A DNA stretch of 64,000 nucleotides from an uncultured Oscillospiraceae bacterium (GCA_900552265.1 URZE01000003.1:1-64000), one strand, 5' to 3'; shown: positions 52,706 through 62,529, counted from the stretch's first letter. Notes: generated by a model not told the origin, from the letters alone. Numbers and translations are program-made.

Positions 52706-53320
52706 TTATTCTTCTTTAAAACTTTTTATAACTTTAAGTCTGGAAAACTCTTCACGTTCTTTTTCTTCCAAAGCATCGGAAATAGATTTTATCTGGTTTT
52801 CAAACTTTGGTATCATAATATTTTTAAGAGCATTTGCTCTCTTTTGAGTCTTTTTTATCGCATTTGCCAACAGATACACACTTGTTTCGACTTCGGCAAG
52901 ACTTGCAGTCATCTTACTTACCTCTCGAAAACAAGAATAAGCTTTATCAAGGTCAGAATTCGAATCATATAATCCAAAAGGAATTTCATCGACTTCTTTT
53001 TGCTTAAACTGAACTATCGGTATCTCGACACCCATTACACTTCGAAAAGAAAGACTAAGTCCCGATTCTTCAGGTACTGCTTGAGACAACTCTTCACATA
53101 CACCGAGCGCTATATTGGCTTTTCGCAAAGTCGTAAATGCTTTCGTATAAGTTTCATCTATACTGTTTTGAATTTCTTCAGCACGTTCGATAAGAGCCAT
53201 CATTTCTCTGACTAAAATATTTCTTTTTCTATCCAAAAGTTCAAAACCGAGTTTGGAAAGCTCAAAAGATTTTTTTGCGGCTATTAAATTGCCTTTTGTG
53301 GGAGCTATTTGATTTGACAT
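52706..53320 (-). CDS. ntpD: V-type ATPase subunit D (central stalk)
   Basis: This rotor shaft couples the catalytic head to the membrane ring. The 204-residue product matches the family length. It has long N- and C-terminal coiled helices, the N-terminal IAPTKGNLIAAKKSFELSKLGFELLDRKRNILVREMM hallmark, and the C-terminal ANALKNIMIPKFENQIKSISDALEEKEREEFSRLKVIK. It is the last gene of the operon, 19 bp after subunit B. Confidence 0.95.
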   Translation of the reverse strand: MSNQIAPTKGNLIAAKKSFELSKLGFELLDRKRNILVREMMALIERAEEIQNSIDETYTKAFTTLRKANIALGVCEELSQAVPEESGLSLSFRSVMGVEIPIVQFKQKEVDEIPFGLYDSNSDLDKAYSCFREVSKMTASLAEVETSVYLLANAIKKTQKRANALKNIMIPKFENQIKSISDALEEKEREEFSRLKVIKSFKEE

Positions 53321-53339
53321 AACTTACCTCCCTTATAAA

Positions 53340-54809
53340 CTAATTATCATCTGCGTCGTCGATGTCGTCATCCATTTCCTCAGAAGTTTCATCTTCAACA
53401 AAATCAATCTTATTTTTACGCTCGAGAAGTTCTTTATCGTCGATATAATATTTGTCAAGAGTTTCACCGCTAACTCTGTCAAGTTCCTGTTTCGGAAGTG
53501 TGGAAAGAAGTCGCCATCCAAGTTCCAAGCTTCGTTCTATTGACCTGTTATCGTTAAATCCTTGATTAATAAATTGTTTTTCAAAGGCATTTCCGAAATT
53601 GATATACAATTTATCTATAGGTGATAAATCTTCTTCACCTATAACCGACGCCAGTGCTCTTGCATCCTGAACCTTTGCATATGATGCAAAAAGCTGATTG
53701 GCAAGTTCCGGATGATCTGCTCTGGTAAATCCCTCTCCTATTCCATCTTTCATAAGCCTTGAGAGAGATGGCAAAACTGAAATCGGAGGATAGTATCCTT
53801 TGCGGTCTATCGCTCTGTCAAGAACTATCTGACCTTCTGTAATGTATCCGGTAAGATCGGGCACCGGATGAGTTATATCGTCATTGGGCATGGTAAGAAT
53901 CGGAATTTGTGTAACTGAACCTTTTTTACCTTTTACTATACCGGCACGCTCATAAAGAGAAGCAAAATCCGAATAAAGATAGCCAGGATAACCCTTACGA
54001 CCCGGAATCTCTCCCTTTGAAGAACTAAATTCTCTAAGAGCTTCAGCGTACGAAGTCATATCCGTCATAATTACAAGAACGTGCATTCCAAGTTCAAAAG
54101 CAAGATATTCGGCTGTAGTAAGCGCACATCTCGGAGTCAAAATTCTTTCTATTACTGGGTCATTGGAAAGGTTAAGATACATTACAACTCTTTCAATTAC
54201 TCCCGATTCATCAAACTTACGTCTAAAATATTCCGCAACGTCATTCTTTACTCCCATGGCAGCAAAAACTATTGCAAGATTATCTTCTTCACCCTCTGCA
54301 AGTTTGGCCTGACGAGCAATCTGAACCGCAAGTTCATTATGCTTCATTCCCGAACTTGAAAATATCGGAAGTTTTTGTCCTCTTATAAGAGTAGAAAGTG
54401 TATCTATCGAAGAAATTCCCGTATTTATATAATTTTGTGGATACTCCCTCGCAATAGGGTTTATTGGAGTTCCGTTAATATTCATTTTTTTATGCGGAAA
54501 AACTTTTCCCAGATTATCTATCGGCTCACCTGAACCGTTAAAAACACGACCTAAAATCTCCGGAGAAAGAGAAATCTCCATTGGGTGACCTTTTAATTTA
54601 ACTTTCGTATCGTCAAGAGCAATAGCTTGAGTTCCTTCAAAAACTTGCACTATAACTCTGTCACCCTCAATCTGGACTATACGACCTTTTCTATAATTCC
54701 CGTCTCCGAGTTTGATATCAACAACCTCTTCATATGACGCACCCTCAACTCCGTCTATAACTATCAGAGAACCGCTTATTTCCTTTAATCCAACATAATT
54801 CAGTACCAA
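53340..54809 (-). CDS. ntpB: V-type ATPase subunit B (regulatory)
   Basis: This is the non-catalytic nucleotide-fold subunit alternating with A in the hexameric head. The 489-residue product shows the beta-barrel N-domain (YEEVVDIKLGDGNYRKGRIVQIEG), INPIAREYPQNYINTGIS, IPILTMPNDDITHPVPDLTGYITEGQI, and no Walker A, as expected for B. The acidic C-terminus (ETSEEMDDDIDDADDN) is longer than usual. It seems to start with TTG at 54809 after GAGGTGAG. It lies 19 bp downstream of subunit A. Confidence 0.96.
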   Translation of the reverse strand: MVLNYVGLKEISGSLIVIDGVEGASYEEVVDIKLGDGNYRKGRIVQIEGDRVIVQVFEGTQAIALDDTKVKLKGHPMEISLSPEILGRVFNGSGEPIDNLGKVFPHKKMNINGTPINPIAREYPQNYINTGISSIDTLSTLIRGQKLPIFSSSGMKHNELAVQIARQAKLAEGEEDNLAIVFAAMGVKNDVAEYFRRKFDESGVIERVVMYLNLSNDPVIERILTPRCALTTAEYLAFELGMHVLVIMTDMTSYAEALREFSSSKGEIPGRKGYPGYLYSDFASLYERAGIVKGKKGSVTQIPILTMPNDDITHPVPDLTGYITEGQIVLDRAIDRKGYYPPISVLPSLSRLMKDGIGEGFTRADHPELANQLFASYAKVQDARALASVIGEEDLSPIDKLYINFGNAFEKQFINQGFNDNRSIERSLELGWRLLSTLPKQELDRVSGETLDKYYIDDKELLERKNKIDFVEDETSEEMDDDIDDADDN

Positions 54810-54828
54810 TTATCTCACCTCTTTTTCG

Positions 54829-56595
54829 CTACGGCCTATCGCCGATTATTTTATTTAATGTTTCATCTATCATATGTTTGTAATCATCAAGCAACTCAAG
54901 TTTATCATTCGGTACGTCGTATTTTATACGTGTAAGTTTATCAAAAATTCCCGTCTCGATAACTCTTGAAATGGGTATGGAAGCACTTATAAGCTGACGA
55001 ACTCTTTTGTTTAAATACAGAATTACTTTCATCATCTTTTTTTGTTTTTTCAGAGGCACAAAAGTATCGTCTTTATGGAATGCATTTTGTTGCAAAAAGC
55101 CTACTCTGATTACCTTTGCAATTTCTATTATAAGCTTTTGATCGTCGGGCAAAACATCAGCTCCAACGAGTTTCACTATTTCCATAAGTTTATCTTCTTC
55201 ACTCAAAATAGAAGCTATCTTTTTACGATATCTTATAAACGAATCTCCCGCATTTTTTGAATACCACGGATCAAGGTCTCCAAAATATTCACTATAGCTG
55301 TTTATCCAGTTAATAGCAGGATAATGTCTGGCATATGCAAGTGCTTTATCAAGAGCCCAGAAACATCTGACAAAACGTTTAGTATTTTGAGTAACCGGTT
55401 CAGAAAAGTCCGAACCTTGCGGAGAAACCGCTCCTATTATCGTAACTGAACCTTCACTTCCGCTCAAAGTTTCTGCTCTACCCGCCCTTTCATAGAACGC
55501 AGACAAACGAGAAGGCAAATATGGCGGAAATCCTTCTTCTGCAGGCATTTCTTCAAGTCGTCCCGAAATTTCTCTGAGCGCTTCCGCCCAACGAGACGTA
55601 GAATCTGCCATTATAGCAACGTCATATCCCATATCACGGTAATATTCCGCAAGAGTTATACCGGTGTAAATAGATGCTTCACGTGCAGCCACAGGCATAT
55701 TGGAAGTATTTGCTATTAAAATTGTTCTTTCCGTCATGGGTTTGTTAGACTTCGGGTCGATAAGTTTTGAAAACTCGTCTACGACTTGACTCATTTCATT
55801 TCCACGTTCACCGCAGCCGACATAAACTATTATGTCTGCATCGCACCATTTCGCAAGTTGATGCTGAGTCATTGTTTTACCTGTTCCGAATCCTCCCGGA
55901 ACTGCAGCTGCTCCACCTTTCGCAACAGGAAAAAGTGTATCTATTATTCTTTGCCCTGTTATGAGAGGAATATTAGAAGGTAACCTTTTTTTCATCGGTC
56001 TGGGAATACGTATCGGCCAATACTGACAAAGAGTCAATTCGTGAATTTTTCCATTTGACTCCTTAATCTTTACAATTACGTCATTAACCTTATATTCACC
56101 GCTTCGTACGGCTTCCAACACTTCTCCCTTAATGTTCGGTGGAACCAAGCATCTATGCTCTATAACGGAAGTCTCCGGACATCTTGCATATACCGTACCG
56201 CTTTCCAAAAAATCTCCGGCTTTTACGCAGACTTCTACATTCCACAGTTTTTCCGGATCAAGTGCAGGTACACTGCAGCCTCTTCCTATAAACGAACCAC
56301 TTTCTTCTTGAATTGATTTAAGTGGACGCTCAATACCATCAAAAATATTATTAAGCATACCCGGTCCCAAACACACTTTCATGGGACCTCCCGTTCCTGT
56401 TACGGGTTCACCGGGCTTAAGTCCGGTAGTTTCTTCGTAAACCTGAATTGTGGTCAATTCATCGGTAACGCCTATTATCTCGCCTATTAGACGTTCTTTT
56501 CCGACATACACCATTTCCATCATGGAAAATGATTTAGTTCCTTTAACGGTCACAACAGGACCGTTTATGCCATATATAACATTATTATCATTCAT
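54829..56595 (-). CDS. ntpA: V-type ATPase subunit A (catalytic)
   Basis: This is the catalytic subunit that hydrolyses or makes ATP. The 588-residue product has the barrel domain, the A-type 'non-homologous' insert, Walker A GGFGTGKTMTQH (about residue 233), GERGNEM, ADSTSRWAEALREISGRLEEMP and the C-terminal helical domain. The ATG at 56595 (MNDNNVIYGINGPVV) agrees with the family's N-terminus but has no clear ribosome site. An AGGAGG about 40 bases further upstream directly abuts a GTG that would open a 16-codon frame ending on the subunit A start; a GTG five codons upstream is a second option. It follows subunit E by about 70 bp. Confidence 0.95.
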   Translation of the reverse strand: MNDNNVIYGINGPVVTVKGTKSFSMMEMVYVGKERLIGEIIGVTDELTTIQVYEETTGLKPGEPVTGTGGPMKVCLGPGMLNNIFDGIERPLKSIQEESGSFIGRGCSVPALDPEKLWNVEVCVKAGDFLESGTVYARCPETSVIEHRCLVPPNIKGEVLEAVRSGEYKVNDVIVKIKESNGKIHELTLCQYWPIRIPRPMKKRLPSNIPLITGQRIIDTLFPVAKGGAAAVPGGFGTGKTMTQHQLAKWCDADIIVYVGCGERGNEMSQVVDEFSKLIDPKSNKPMTERTILIANTSNMPVAAREASIYTGITLAEYYRDMGYDVAIMADSTSRWAEALREISGRLEEMPAEEGFPPYLPSRLSAFYERAGRAETLSGSEGSVTIIGAVSPQGSDFSEPVTQNTKRFVRCFWALDKALAYARHYPAINWINSYSEYFGDLDPWYSKNAGDSFIRYRKKIASILSEEDKLMEIVKLVGADVLPDDQKLIIEIAKVIRVGFLQQNAFHKDDTFVPLKKQKKMMKVILYLNKRVRQLISASIPISRVIETGIFDKLTRIKYDVPNDKLELLDDYKHMIDETLNKIIGDRP

Positions 56596-56667
56596 ATCGG
56601 TAACAAGCACATACAGAAAACCTGCTGCGGGTGCTCACCCTCCTGACCTAAAAATTAAGTATTTTTA

Positions 56668-57261
56668 CTAAACCAAAAGTATTCCGAAATTTTCCGCTGC
56701 CCAATCTTCTTCATCTTTGAGCTTTGCATCAAGTGTTTCGTCGGCTATAAGTCCACGATTCTGACTATATCCCCTTATTCCACCTATAATTATATCATTG
56801 GCAACACTTATTTTGCATTTTCTTCCAAATGCTTTTTGAATCATATCAGCATACTTTAAATCGCTTTCTTTAACGAAAAGTATCGTATCGGATTCCGTAA
56901 GAACATTGGATATCTGCGTAGCGTACTCTTTAAGAGTTTCGGCGTATCGTTCCGAAAAAGTAAAATCAATAAGTTTATTCCTTGATTCTCTGAAAATTTC
57001 TTTCATCATTTCTCGACGTCTTTGGGAAACTTTCTTGCGTTCATCCAACTCTTTATGAGAAACTTCAACAACTATTTTATTCTTCATATTTATAAGTTCT
57101 TTTTGTATCATGCTGTTAACATCTTCCATAATCTCGGCTTCTGCTTTTTCGAGTTCACGCTTTTCTATTTCTTTAATTTCGTCTGTAATTTTTGATTTTT
57201 GTCGCTTTGCATATTTATCTATGGTGTTCAAAAAGTTACTGGATTTAAAGCTTTTATGCAC
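56668..57261 (-). CDS. ntpE: V-type ATPase subunit E (peripheral stalk)
   Basis: This stator stalk holds the catalytic head still. The 197-residue product has a long charged N-terminal helix (about residues 10-100) and a globular C-domain with DIIIGGIRGYSQNRGLIADETLDAKL, the usual E-subunit ending pattern. The GTG at 57261 (VHKSFKSSNFLNTI) is preferred because GGAGG lies 8 bases upstream; the longer frame has no site. It is 28 bp downstream of subunit F. Confidence 0.9.
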   Translation of the reverse strand: MHKSFKSSNFLNTIDKYAKRQKSKITDEIKEIEKRELEKAEAEIMEDVNSMIQKELINMKNKIVVEVSHKELDERKKVSQRRREMMKEIFRESRNKLIDFTFSERYAETLKEYATQISNVLTESDTILFVKESDLKYADMIQKAFGRKCKISVANDIIIGGIRGYSQNRGLIADETLDAKLKDEEDWAAENFGILLV

Positions 57262-57289
57262 TTGTTTCGCCTCCGTTCTTCGTTGCAAG

Positions 57290-57598
57290 CTAAATTTTAA
57301 GTCCGATTGCTTCCTTTATATAACCTGTTATGGCATCTTTTTTATTGGTTTTTGATTTTCCGTCCGGAATCTCAACTATCAAAGGCTTTTTACAGGTATT
57401 CTTTAAGTTATAGACATAATCTTTACACATTTCCACAAGCTTTTCGGTGATTAAAATTATCGCAACGTCATCCTTTTTCATAGCGCTGTTAATCGATTTT
57501 TCCACTTCTTCGGACGTCTTGGCAATAACTCCTGTTATACCAGCCAAACGCATTCCGACTAAGGTATCGGTATTATCACTTATAAGCTCAAAACGCAT
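57290..57598 (-). CDS. ntpF: V-type ATPase subunit F
   Basis: This is the small rotor subunit that binds D. The 102-residue alpha/beta protein begins MRFELISDNTDTLVGMRLAGITGV, the canonical F-subunit start (D-x-x-T-x-x-G-x-x-L-x-G), and has VAIILITEKLVEM and a central KKPLIVEIPDG. I chose the ATG at 57598 after GGGAG. Four bases separate it from the stop of subunit K. Confidence 0.93.
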   Translation of the reverse strand: MRFELISDNTDTLVGMRLAGITGVIAKTSEEVEKSINSAMKKDDVAIILITEKLVEMCKDYVYNLKNTCKKPLIVEIPDGKSKTNKKDAITGYIKEAIGLKI

Positions 57599-57602
57599 AT
57601 CC

Positions 57603-58073
57603 TTATGCTCCCAATACCAAAGAATCAAGCTTACCGAACATCATTATTGAAACAACGAGTCCGAAAATTGCAATACCTTCACCAAGTGCAACAAGAATAA
57701 GAGCCTTACCAAATACTTGAGGATTTTCAGAAGTAGCGGCAATCGCAGCAGGTGCGGCTGAAGCAACGGCTATTCCTCCTCCGATTCCCGAAAGACCGGT
57801 AACCAAAGCAGCAGCTATAAGTCCTACTCCATAAGCACTTGCATTGGCTGCAGCAGTAGCTGAAGATACTGTCGAAGCAGCTTCTGCGCCTTCCGCATGA
57901 GCTGAAACAGCCGGCACTATAAGGCACATCAATGCTACGAATGCTGTGGAACATATTTGAAGAACTACAGCTTTCTTTTTATTTGCTCCTCTTTTTACCG
58001 CTTTAATGGCAAGCCATGTGCTGAGTGCGATTGAAAGTCCCGGAATAATAAAATACAAAAATGACATAGACAT
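57603..58073 (-). CDS. ntpK: V-type ATPase subunit K (membrane rotor ring)
   Basis: This is the ring proteolipid that carries the ion through the membrane. The 156-residue product has an N-terminal hydrophobic part (residues ~5-58) of one or two helices, an Ala/Ser-rich linker, then one c-type hairpin: GVGLIAAALVTGLSGIGGGIAV and ALILVALGEGIAIFGLVVSIMM, with the ion-binding Glu in ALGEG. The Gln/Thr sodium ligands of Enterococcus NtpK are not obvious, which leans towards protons, but this is weak. The ATG at 58073 follows GGAGG. The N-terminal extension is not a second ion-binding hairpin as in typical 16-kDa proteolipids. Confidence 0.92.
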   Translation of the reverse strand: MSMSFLYFIIPGLSIALSTWLAIKAVKRGANKKKAVVLQICSTAFVALMCLIVPAVSAHAEGAEAASTVSSATAAANASAYGVGLIAAALVTGLSGIGGGIAVASAAPAAIAATSENPQVFGKALILVALGEGIAIFGLVVSIMMFGKLDSLVLGA

Positions 58074-58135
58074 AATAATAACCTCCAAAATTATTAATTT
58101 AATTTATTTTCAAATTTTTTAAATTGAAAAGCATT

Positions 58136-60088
58136 TTATGCGTCTTCTTTGACCGTAACGGGAGTAAATACTCTTCCCTGGCCTTCGAAGAATCTACTGA
58201 ACATTTCATAAAATTCAAGCCTTAAAACCTGAATTCCTGCTAAAAGTGCTTCAAGCAAAATAACAACTGCATTCCCTATAACCACAGTTATGATATATCC
58301 TGCTCCACTGAACATATTTGCAAGAGTAAACACAACCATCATCATTCCCGCATGACCCAAAACATATGCTCCCACACGAGAAAACGATACAGTATTCGTA
58401 ACATAACTTAAAATCACTTCAAAAAGTTCTATTACACTTTGCATAATGTAATCCGCCCAATTGTCAGGCTTCCAGTTACGCTCGTGATTTGCAATTTTTA
58501 TAAGTATTTCACTGAACATCAAAAGTATCATCGGTATTACTATGAGAACAACCATATACACGGTATTAACTACTCCTGTATGAAGCATTACCATATCAAC
58601 GAGCATAAACATTGCTGAAGAATAAAGAACAAGACCACATATTCCATTCGGACCAAACAATGCTTCTCCTAAATGTTTTCTCTTGAACGCTGAATAAATA
58701 CCCAACATCATAGCAATAATCAAAAGTACTACTCCGATTCCTACAGCAATATAAAGTATATAACTTGTAGTTGAAGAATTCATAACTTCAATGGGCTTTT
58801 CGGAAAGACCGAAAACATTTTTATAAAATCCATCTAAAGCATGCTCAAACCCAAATACCGAACCGAAAAGTGTTCCGAATATCGCCGAGAAAATTCCACA
58901 AGAAATAAGTATTCTTCCAAGTTTCATTTTCTTTAGCTTCCACATGAGGAATCCCACAAGTGAAACCACCAATCCCTGACCTAAATCCGCAAACATTATT
59001 CCAAACAAAATATTATAAGTAATTGCAACAAACGCTGTCGGATCAAGCTCATCATAAGAAGGCACTCCGTAAGTATCAACGAAAAACTCAAAAGGTTTAA
59101 AAATTTTATTGTTTCTGAGTTTTACCGGAGGCATATGACTTAACATATCTTTTCCTTCTTCGGTAGAATACTCAATCCCTTTTACTTTACTTATTTTCGA
59201 TTTAAAAAGTTCCAAACTTTCTTTCGGTACCCAACCGACAAGTATAAAACTATTATTATACTGTGCAGCGTAAGATTTTATTTCGAAATAAGTATTAAGT
59301 TCTTTGAGCTTGGTGTAAAATTTCATACACCGACTCTTTTGCGACTCCCAAAATTCAGATATTTTTTTATCGATATTCTCAATTTTTCTGTATATTTCAG
59401 TTCTCAAACTCTGAAGTTCTGAAACTGCTTCGTAAGGAGTTTTTTCATAAGGTTTAAGTTTCACTTCTTCAAAATACAAAGATGAAAAAAGTCGATTTAT
59501 TTCTTTTTCATTCTCAATATCTGTAAAATACATTCCCCATTGGTATTCGTCATCAAACGTCAGAGGAAAAAACAAAAGCTCTATACCTTTTTTTGAATTT
59601 TCTTCCGCAAGTTCTGAAAGCTTTGAATAATACGCATTTGGTATTTTCCCAAAATGTGCTCTGCAATACTCACATTCAAGAACGTCGCTGATATTTTGAT
59701 TAAGACCGTAAAAATGTTTTAAAAGTTCAATCTCTTCTTTATACTCCGCAAGATCTCTGTACAGCTTACGTTTACTTTCTACCGCTTGAGAAACATTTTC
59801 GGAAATATATTTTACATATCGTTCCACTTTTGGTTTATTTACTTTAAAATCTTCGATATCTGTAAAAACCGGTTTACCGCCGCAAGAATAAATGGCGTTT
59901 TGCAAATCTTGAAGTGGTTCGGAATACGGATTTTCTTCGGTTACCTGAGAAAAATTTTCCGTATCGGAATAAAATGAGAAAACATTATCCGGTTGAAAGA
60001 CTCCCGATTCACCGCAAATATTAACAAGTTCGCCAAGCTTGTTTATCGGGCCTATCATACTTATAAAGTTCATTTCGGACACAGCCAT
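58136..60088 (-). CDS. ntpI: V-type ATPase subunit I (a-subunit)
   Basis: This is the membrane stator that provides the ion half-channels. The 650-residue product has a large cytosolic N-domain (residues 1-345) with paired coiled-coil segments and a C-terminal domain of about eight membrane helices. FADLGQGLVVSLVG and the helix with SRVGAYVLGHAGMMMVVFTL include the channel arginine region; NTVSFSRVGAYVLGHA is characteristic of subunit I. The start follows GAGGTG by 10 bases. It is placed between C and K, as in other Firmicutes V-ATPase operons. Confidence 0.95.
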   Translation of the reverse strand: MAVSEMNFISMIGPINKLGELVNICGESGVFQPDNVFSFYSDTENFSQVTEENPYSEPLQDLQNAIYSCGGKPVFTDIEDFKVNKPKVERYVKYISENVSQAVESKRKLYRDLAEYKEEIELLKHFYGLNQNISDVLECEYCRAHFGKIPNAYYSKLSELAEENSKKGIELLFFPLTFDDEYQWGMYFTDIENEKEINRLFSSLYFEEVKLKPYEKTPYEAVSELQSLRTEIYRKIENIDKKISEFWESQKSRCMKFYTKLKELNTYFEIKSYAAQYNNSFILVGWVPKESLELFKSKISKVKGIEYSTEEGKDMLSHMPPVKLRNNKIFKPFEFFVDTYGVPSYDELDPTAFVAITYNILFGIMFADLGQGLVVSLVGFLMWKLKKMKLGRILISCGIFSAIFGTLFGSVFGFEHALDGFYKNVFGLSEKPIEVMNSSTTSYILYIAVGIGVVLLIIAMMLGIYSAFKRKHLGEALFGPNGICGLVLYSSAMFMLVDMVMLHTGVVNTVYMVVLIVIPMILLMFSEILIKIANHERNWKPDNWADYIMQSVIELFEVILSYVTNTVSFSRVGAYVLGHAGMMMVVFTLANMFSGAGYIITVVIGNAVVILLEALLAGIQVLRLEFYEMFSRFFEGQGRVFTPVTVKEDA

Positions 60089-60116
60089 TTAAAATCAGCA
60101 CCTCACTTTTTATTAA

Positions 60117-61175
60117 TCAATTTAATCCTATAAGCATTTTCTTTATCTCATCTACGGGAAGTCTGTACTTTATTCCCTCGATTATCGTTATTATATTTAA
60201 AATTTCAATTTCTTTAAGGAATATATACGAAATTAAAACAACCGGCGGAGAAATAGAAAATCTTATATTATGTCGGCACCAATCGTACCTCATGTTAACC
60301 GGAACTTTATCTATTACGTCCAGCCCTCTTGAAAACCACTTTCTACCCATTCGAGTATTCTTCATATCAGCCATCATCTGCTTATCTGTAGGAGCTTGTA
60401 CAAATCCTTTAAGCTGTTCTTTCGAAAGCGTTCCCTGCTCCATAACTGCCGACATCATATATTCAAAACCCAAATTATAGAATTTGCGCATACGAACGAT
60501 TCTGATAAGATTGCTAAGGTCTATATAAAGATTAAAAAAATCTTTAAGTTCTTTCTTGGCCTTTCCCTTTACATATTTATCTATAATTGCGAATACAGTC
60601 TTATAAAGATGGTTATAAAGAGCAGTTTCGATTGCCGTGAGATCCAAACGCTTCCCCTTAGACGGTTTGAACGGTAAAAGAACTTTGTAATATGGAGACT
60701 TTTTAACTATTTCAAGAAAATCATCATAATTTCTGATATTTTTCAAAGCTTTAAGATCTACTTTTGCATGACTATAGAAAAATTCGGGAACCGTTCTTAT
60801 GTATTCTCCGGATTTTCCCGCATTCAAAAGCATTAAACTATGCATAAATTGTTCTATTTCGGCTCGGGCTATTATATATTCAAAAAAGTGTTCCCCAACT
60901 GAAATATCATACCGTCCAAGTGCTTCAAAATCTATAAAAAGCTTATATTTAAGCTTTTCTTCAAGTTCCGAACGATGAACGCTGTTCTCGTTTATATTCT
61001 TAAGCGCTGAAGAATAAGTAGTCTTTTTCTTCAAGTATGAAGCTATGTCCGGAATACTCTTACATGAAAGAAGTTCAGAATAATTTTTCGCATTCATGCT
61101 TTTTCCGTACATTGCCCTGGCTTTTGACAAAACTGCATTTGAGGCATATGAAATCATAACGAAAGCCGCATACAA
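60117..61175 (-). CDS. ntpC: V-type ATPase subunit C (d-subunit)
   Basis: This socket protein connects the central stalk to the ring. The 352-residue product is nearly all helical, as in the family, with an ARAMYGKSMNAKNYSELLSCKSIPDIASYLKK N-terminal segment and NLIRIVRMRKFYNLG. The exact start is uncertain: TTG at 61175 lies close to GGAGAT, and an ATG six codons later (MISYASNAVLSKARA) resembles other family N-termini. It is the second gene of the operon. Confidence 0.9.
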   Translation of the reverse strand: MYAAFVMISYASNAVLSKARAMYGKSMNAKNYSELLSCKSIPDIASYLKKKTTYSSALKNINENSVHRSELEEKLKYKLFIDFEALGRYDISVGEHFFEYIIARAEIEQFMHSLMLLNAGKSGEYIRTVPEFFYSHAKVDLKALKNIRNYDDFLEIVKKSPYYKVLLPFKPSKGKRLDLTAIETALYNHLYKTVFAIIDKYVKGKAKKELKDFFNLYIDLSNLIRIVRMRKFYNLGFEYMMSAVMEQGTLSKEQLKGFVQAPTDKQMMADMKNTRMGRKWFSRGLDVIDKVPVNMRYDWCRHNIRFSISPPVVLISYIFLKEIEILNIITIIEGIKYRLPVDEIKKMLIGLN

Positions 61176-61217
61176 ATCTCCGATTTCAAAGACTTAACGG
61201 CATTCACCACCTTTAAT

Positions 61218-61529
61218 TTATTTTTGAATAACTCTGTCAACTATAGCGTCTACCCATTTATCTTTATTTTCGTAATAGGTTTTTTCTATTCTGTCATATT
61301 TTTGTTCGTAAGAATTTTCTATTATTTTAAGCCTTACCGCAGCTTTGATTTTTTCTTCTTTTTCGAGAACTTTTATATTCGTGCGGGCTCTGTCTATATA
61401 CTCGTTTCTTCTTTGTTCCTTTATATCACTTATTTTTCGCTCGGAATCAATCTTAAGTTGATTCGCTTTAGTGAGGCTTTCACGAGCTTCTTTATCCATT
61501 TGTATTATTTTTCCTATCATATCTTCCAT
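61218..61529 (-). CDS. V-type ATPase subunit G/H-like peripheral stalk protein
   Basis: This is a 103-residue, fully helical coiled-coil protein (MEDMIGKIIQMDKEARESLTKANQ). Its position and pattern fit the short G/H-type stalk partner of subunit E in Firmicutes V-ATPases, which together form the peripheral stalk. Such proteins diverge fast, so the identity rests on its first place in the operon and length. The ATG follows GTGAGG. The operon promoter lies 60 bp upstream. Confidence 0.8.
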   Translation of the reverse strand: MEDMIGKIIQMDKEARESLTKANQLKIDSERKISDIKEQRRNEYIDRARTNIKVLEKEEKIKAAVRLKIIENSYEQKYDRIEKTYYENKDKWVDAIVDRVIQK

Positions 61530-61588
61530 ATTTTAATACCTCACTTCATAAAATGTTTCGTGTGCAAAAAATTACAGTCATTCACATA

Positions 61589-61618
61589 GAATTATGATAC
61601 AAATATTTAAAATGTCAA
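61589..61618 (-). promoter_or_regulatory. V-ATPase operon promoter
   Basis: Minus-strand TTGACA (61613-61618) and TAATTC (61589-61594), 18 bp apart, about 60 bp upstream of the first gene. Confidence 0.65.
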
Positions 61619-61821
61619 CAACTATTAAAAAATTTTATAATTTAATTTTTTATATTAATCGTATCAGCTACCGATAAAATGGCTAAAAATAAAAAACAAG
61701 GCTCTCTAAAAGTATTTACATAATTGATTTATTAAGTTAAAATATCATATGAATGAGAAAAATATACCGTTCATGCAAATGTATGGTAAAAAATAACAAT
61801 AAATCGGGAGAGTGTCTGAAT

Positions 61822-62529
61822 TTGAAACCCAAGTATAAGAGAATTTTACTCAAACTCAGCGGAGAAGCATTGGCCGGAACCAAAAAAACAGGAATAGATT
61901 TTGAAACAGTAAAACCAATAGCCGAAACAATTAAAAAATGCCACGATTCCGGCTGCGAAACAGCTGTAGTCGTAGGTGGAGGCAATTTTTGGAGAGGAAG
62001 AACAAGCGGAAATATGAACCGAGTCAGAGCTGATCATATGGGAATGATGGCAACTGTTATGAATGCACTTGGTTTGGCAGACGTCTTGGAAGAAGTGGGA
62101 CTGGAAGTAAGAATTATGACTGCGGTCGCATTCCCACAGGTGGGTGAACAGTACTCGCCCGAAAAAGCTGTTCGTCATCTGAAAAAAGGCAGAGTTGTAG
62201 TCTTTGCATACGGAACCGGAAGTGCATTTTTTTCTACAGATACCGCAGCAGCTCTGAGGGCTTCCGAAATTCAAGCCGAAGCAATATTCAAAGCTACAAA
62301 CGTCGACGGAGTATACGACAGTGATCCAAAAATAAACCCAAATGCAAAAAAATATACAGAAGTAACATTTGAAGAGGTACTTTCCAAAAATCTTAAAGTA
62401 ATGGATTCAACTGCAGCTTCTCTTTGCCGTGACAACAATATTTCTGTACTCGTTTTCAGCCTTCAAGATCCACAAAACATAATAAAAACACTTGAAGGAG
62501 AAAATTTGGGAACTATTGCAAGACCTTAA
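61822..62529 (+). CDS. pyrH: uridylate kinase
   Basis: The enzyme phosphorylates UMP to UDP in pyrimidine nucleotide synthesis and is feedback-regulated by UTP and activated by GTP. The 235-residue product starts MKPKYKRILLKLSGEALAG, with the glycine loop VVVGGGNFWRG, ADHMGMMATVMNALGLADVLE, and TNVDGVYDSDPKINPNAKKYTEVTF, all hallmarks. I chose the TTG at 61822 since CGGGAG lies upstream at a suitable distance; the longer frame has 23 extra residues unlike any PyrH. It is followed by frr, as is usual. Confidence 0.96.
   Translation: MKPKYKRILLKLSGEALAGTKKTGIDFETVKPIAETIKKCHDSGCETAVVVGGGNFWRGRTSGNMNRVRADHMGMMATVMNALGLADVLEEVGLEVRIMTAVAFPQVGEQYSPEKAVRHLKKGRVVVFAYGTGSAFFSTDTAAALRASEIQAEAIFKATNVDGVYDSDPKINPNAKKYTEVTFEEVLSKNLKVMDSTAASLCRDNNISVLVFSLQDPQNIIKTLEGENLGTIARP

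Noticed and set aside
56560..56645. Sixteen-codon frame starting GTG before ntpA, next to AGGAGG
   Set aside because: The GTG directly abuts the AGGAGG with no spacer, so initiation there is unlikely. It is noted only as a possible coupling device.
61846..62274. Antisense frame of 142 codons over pyrH
   Set aside because: Its Cys/Ser/His-rich translation is the typical shadow of a conserved gene; no ribosome site.
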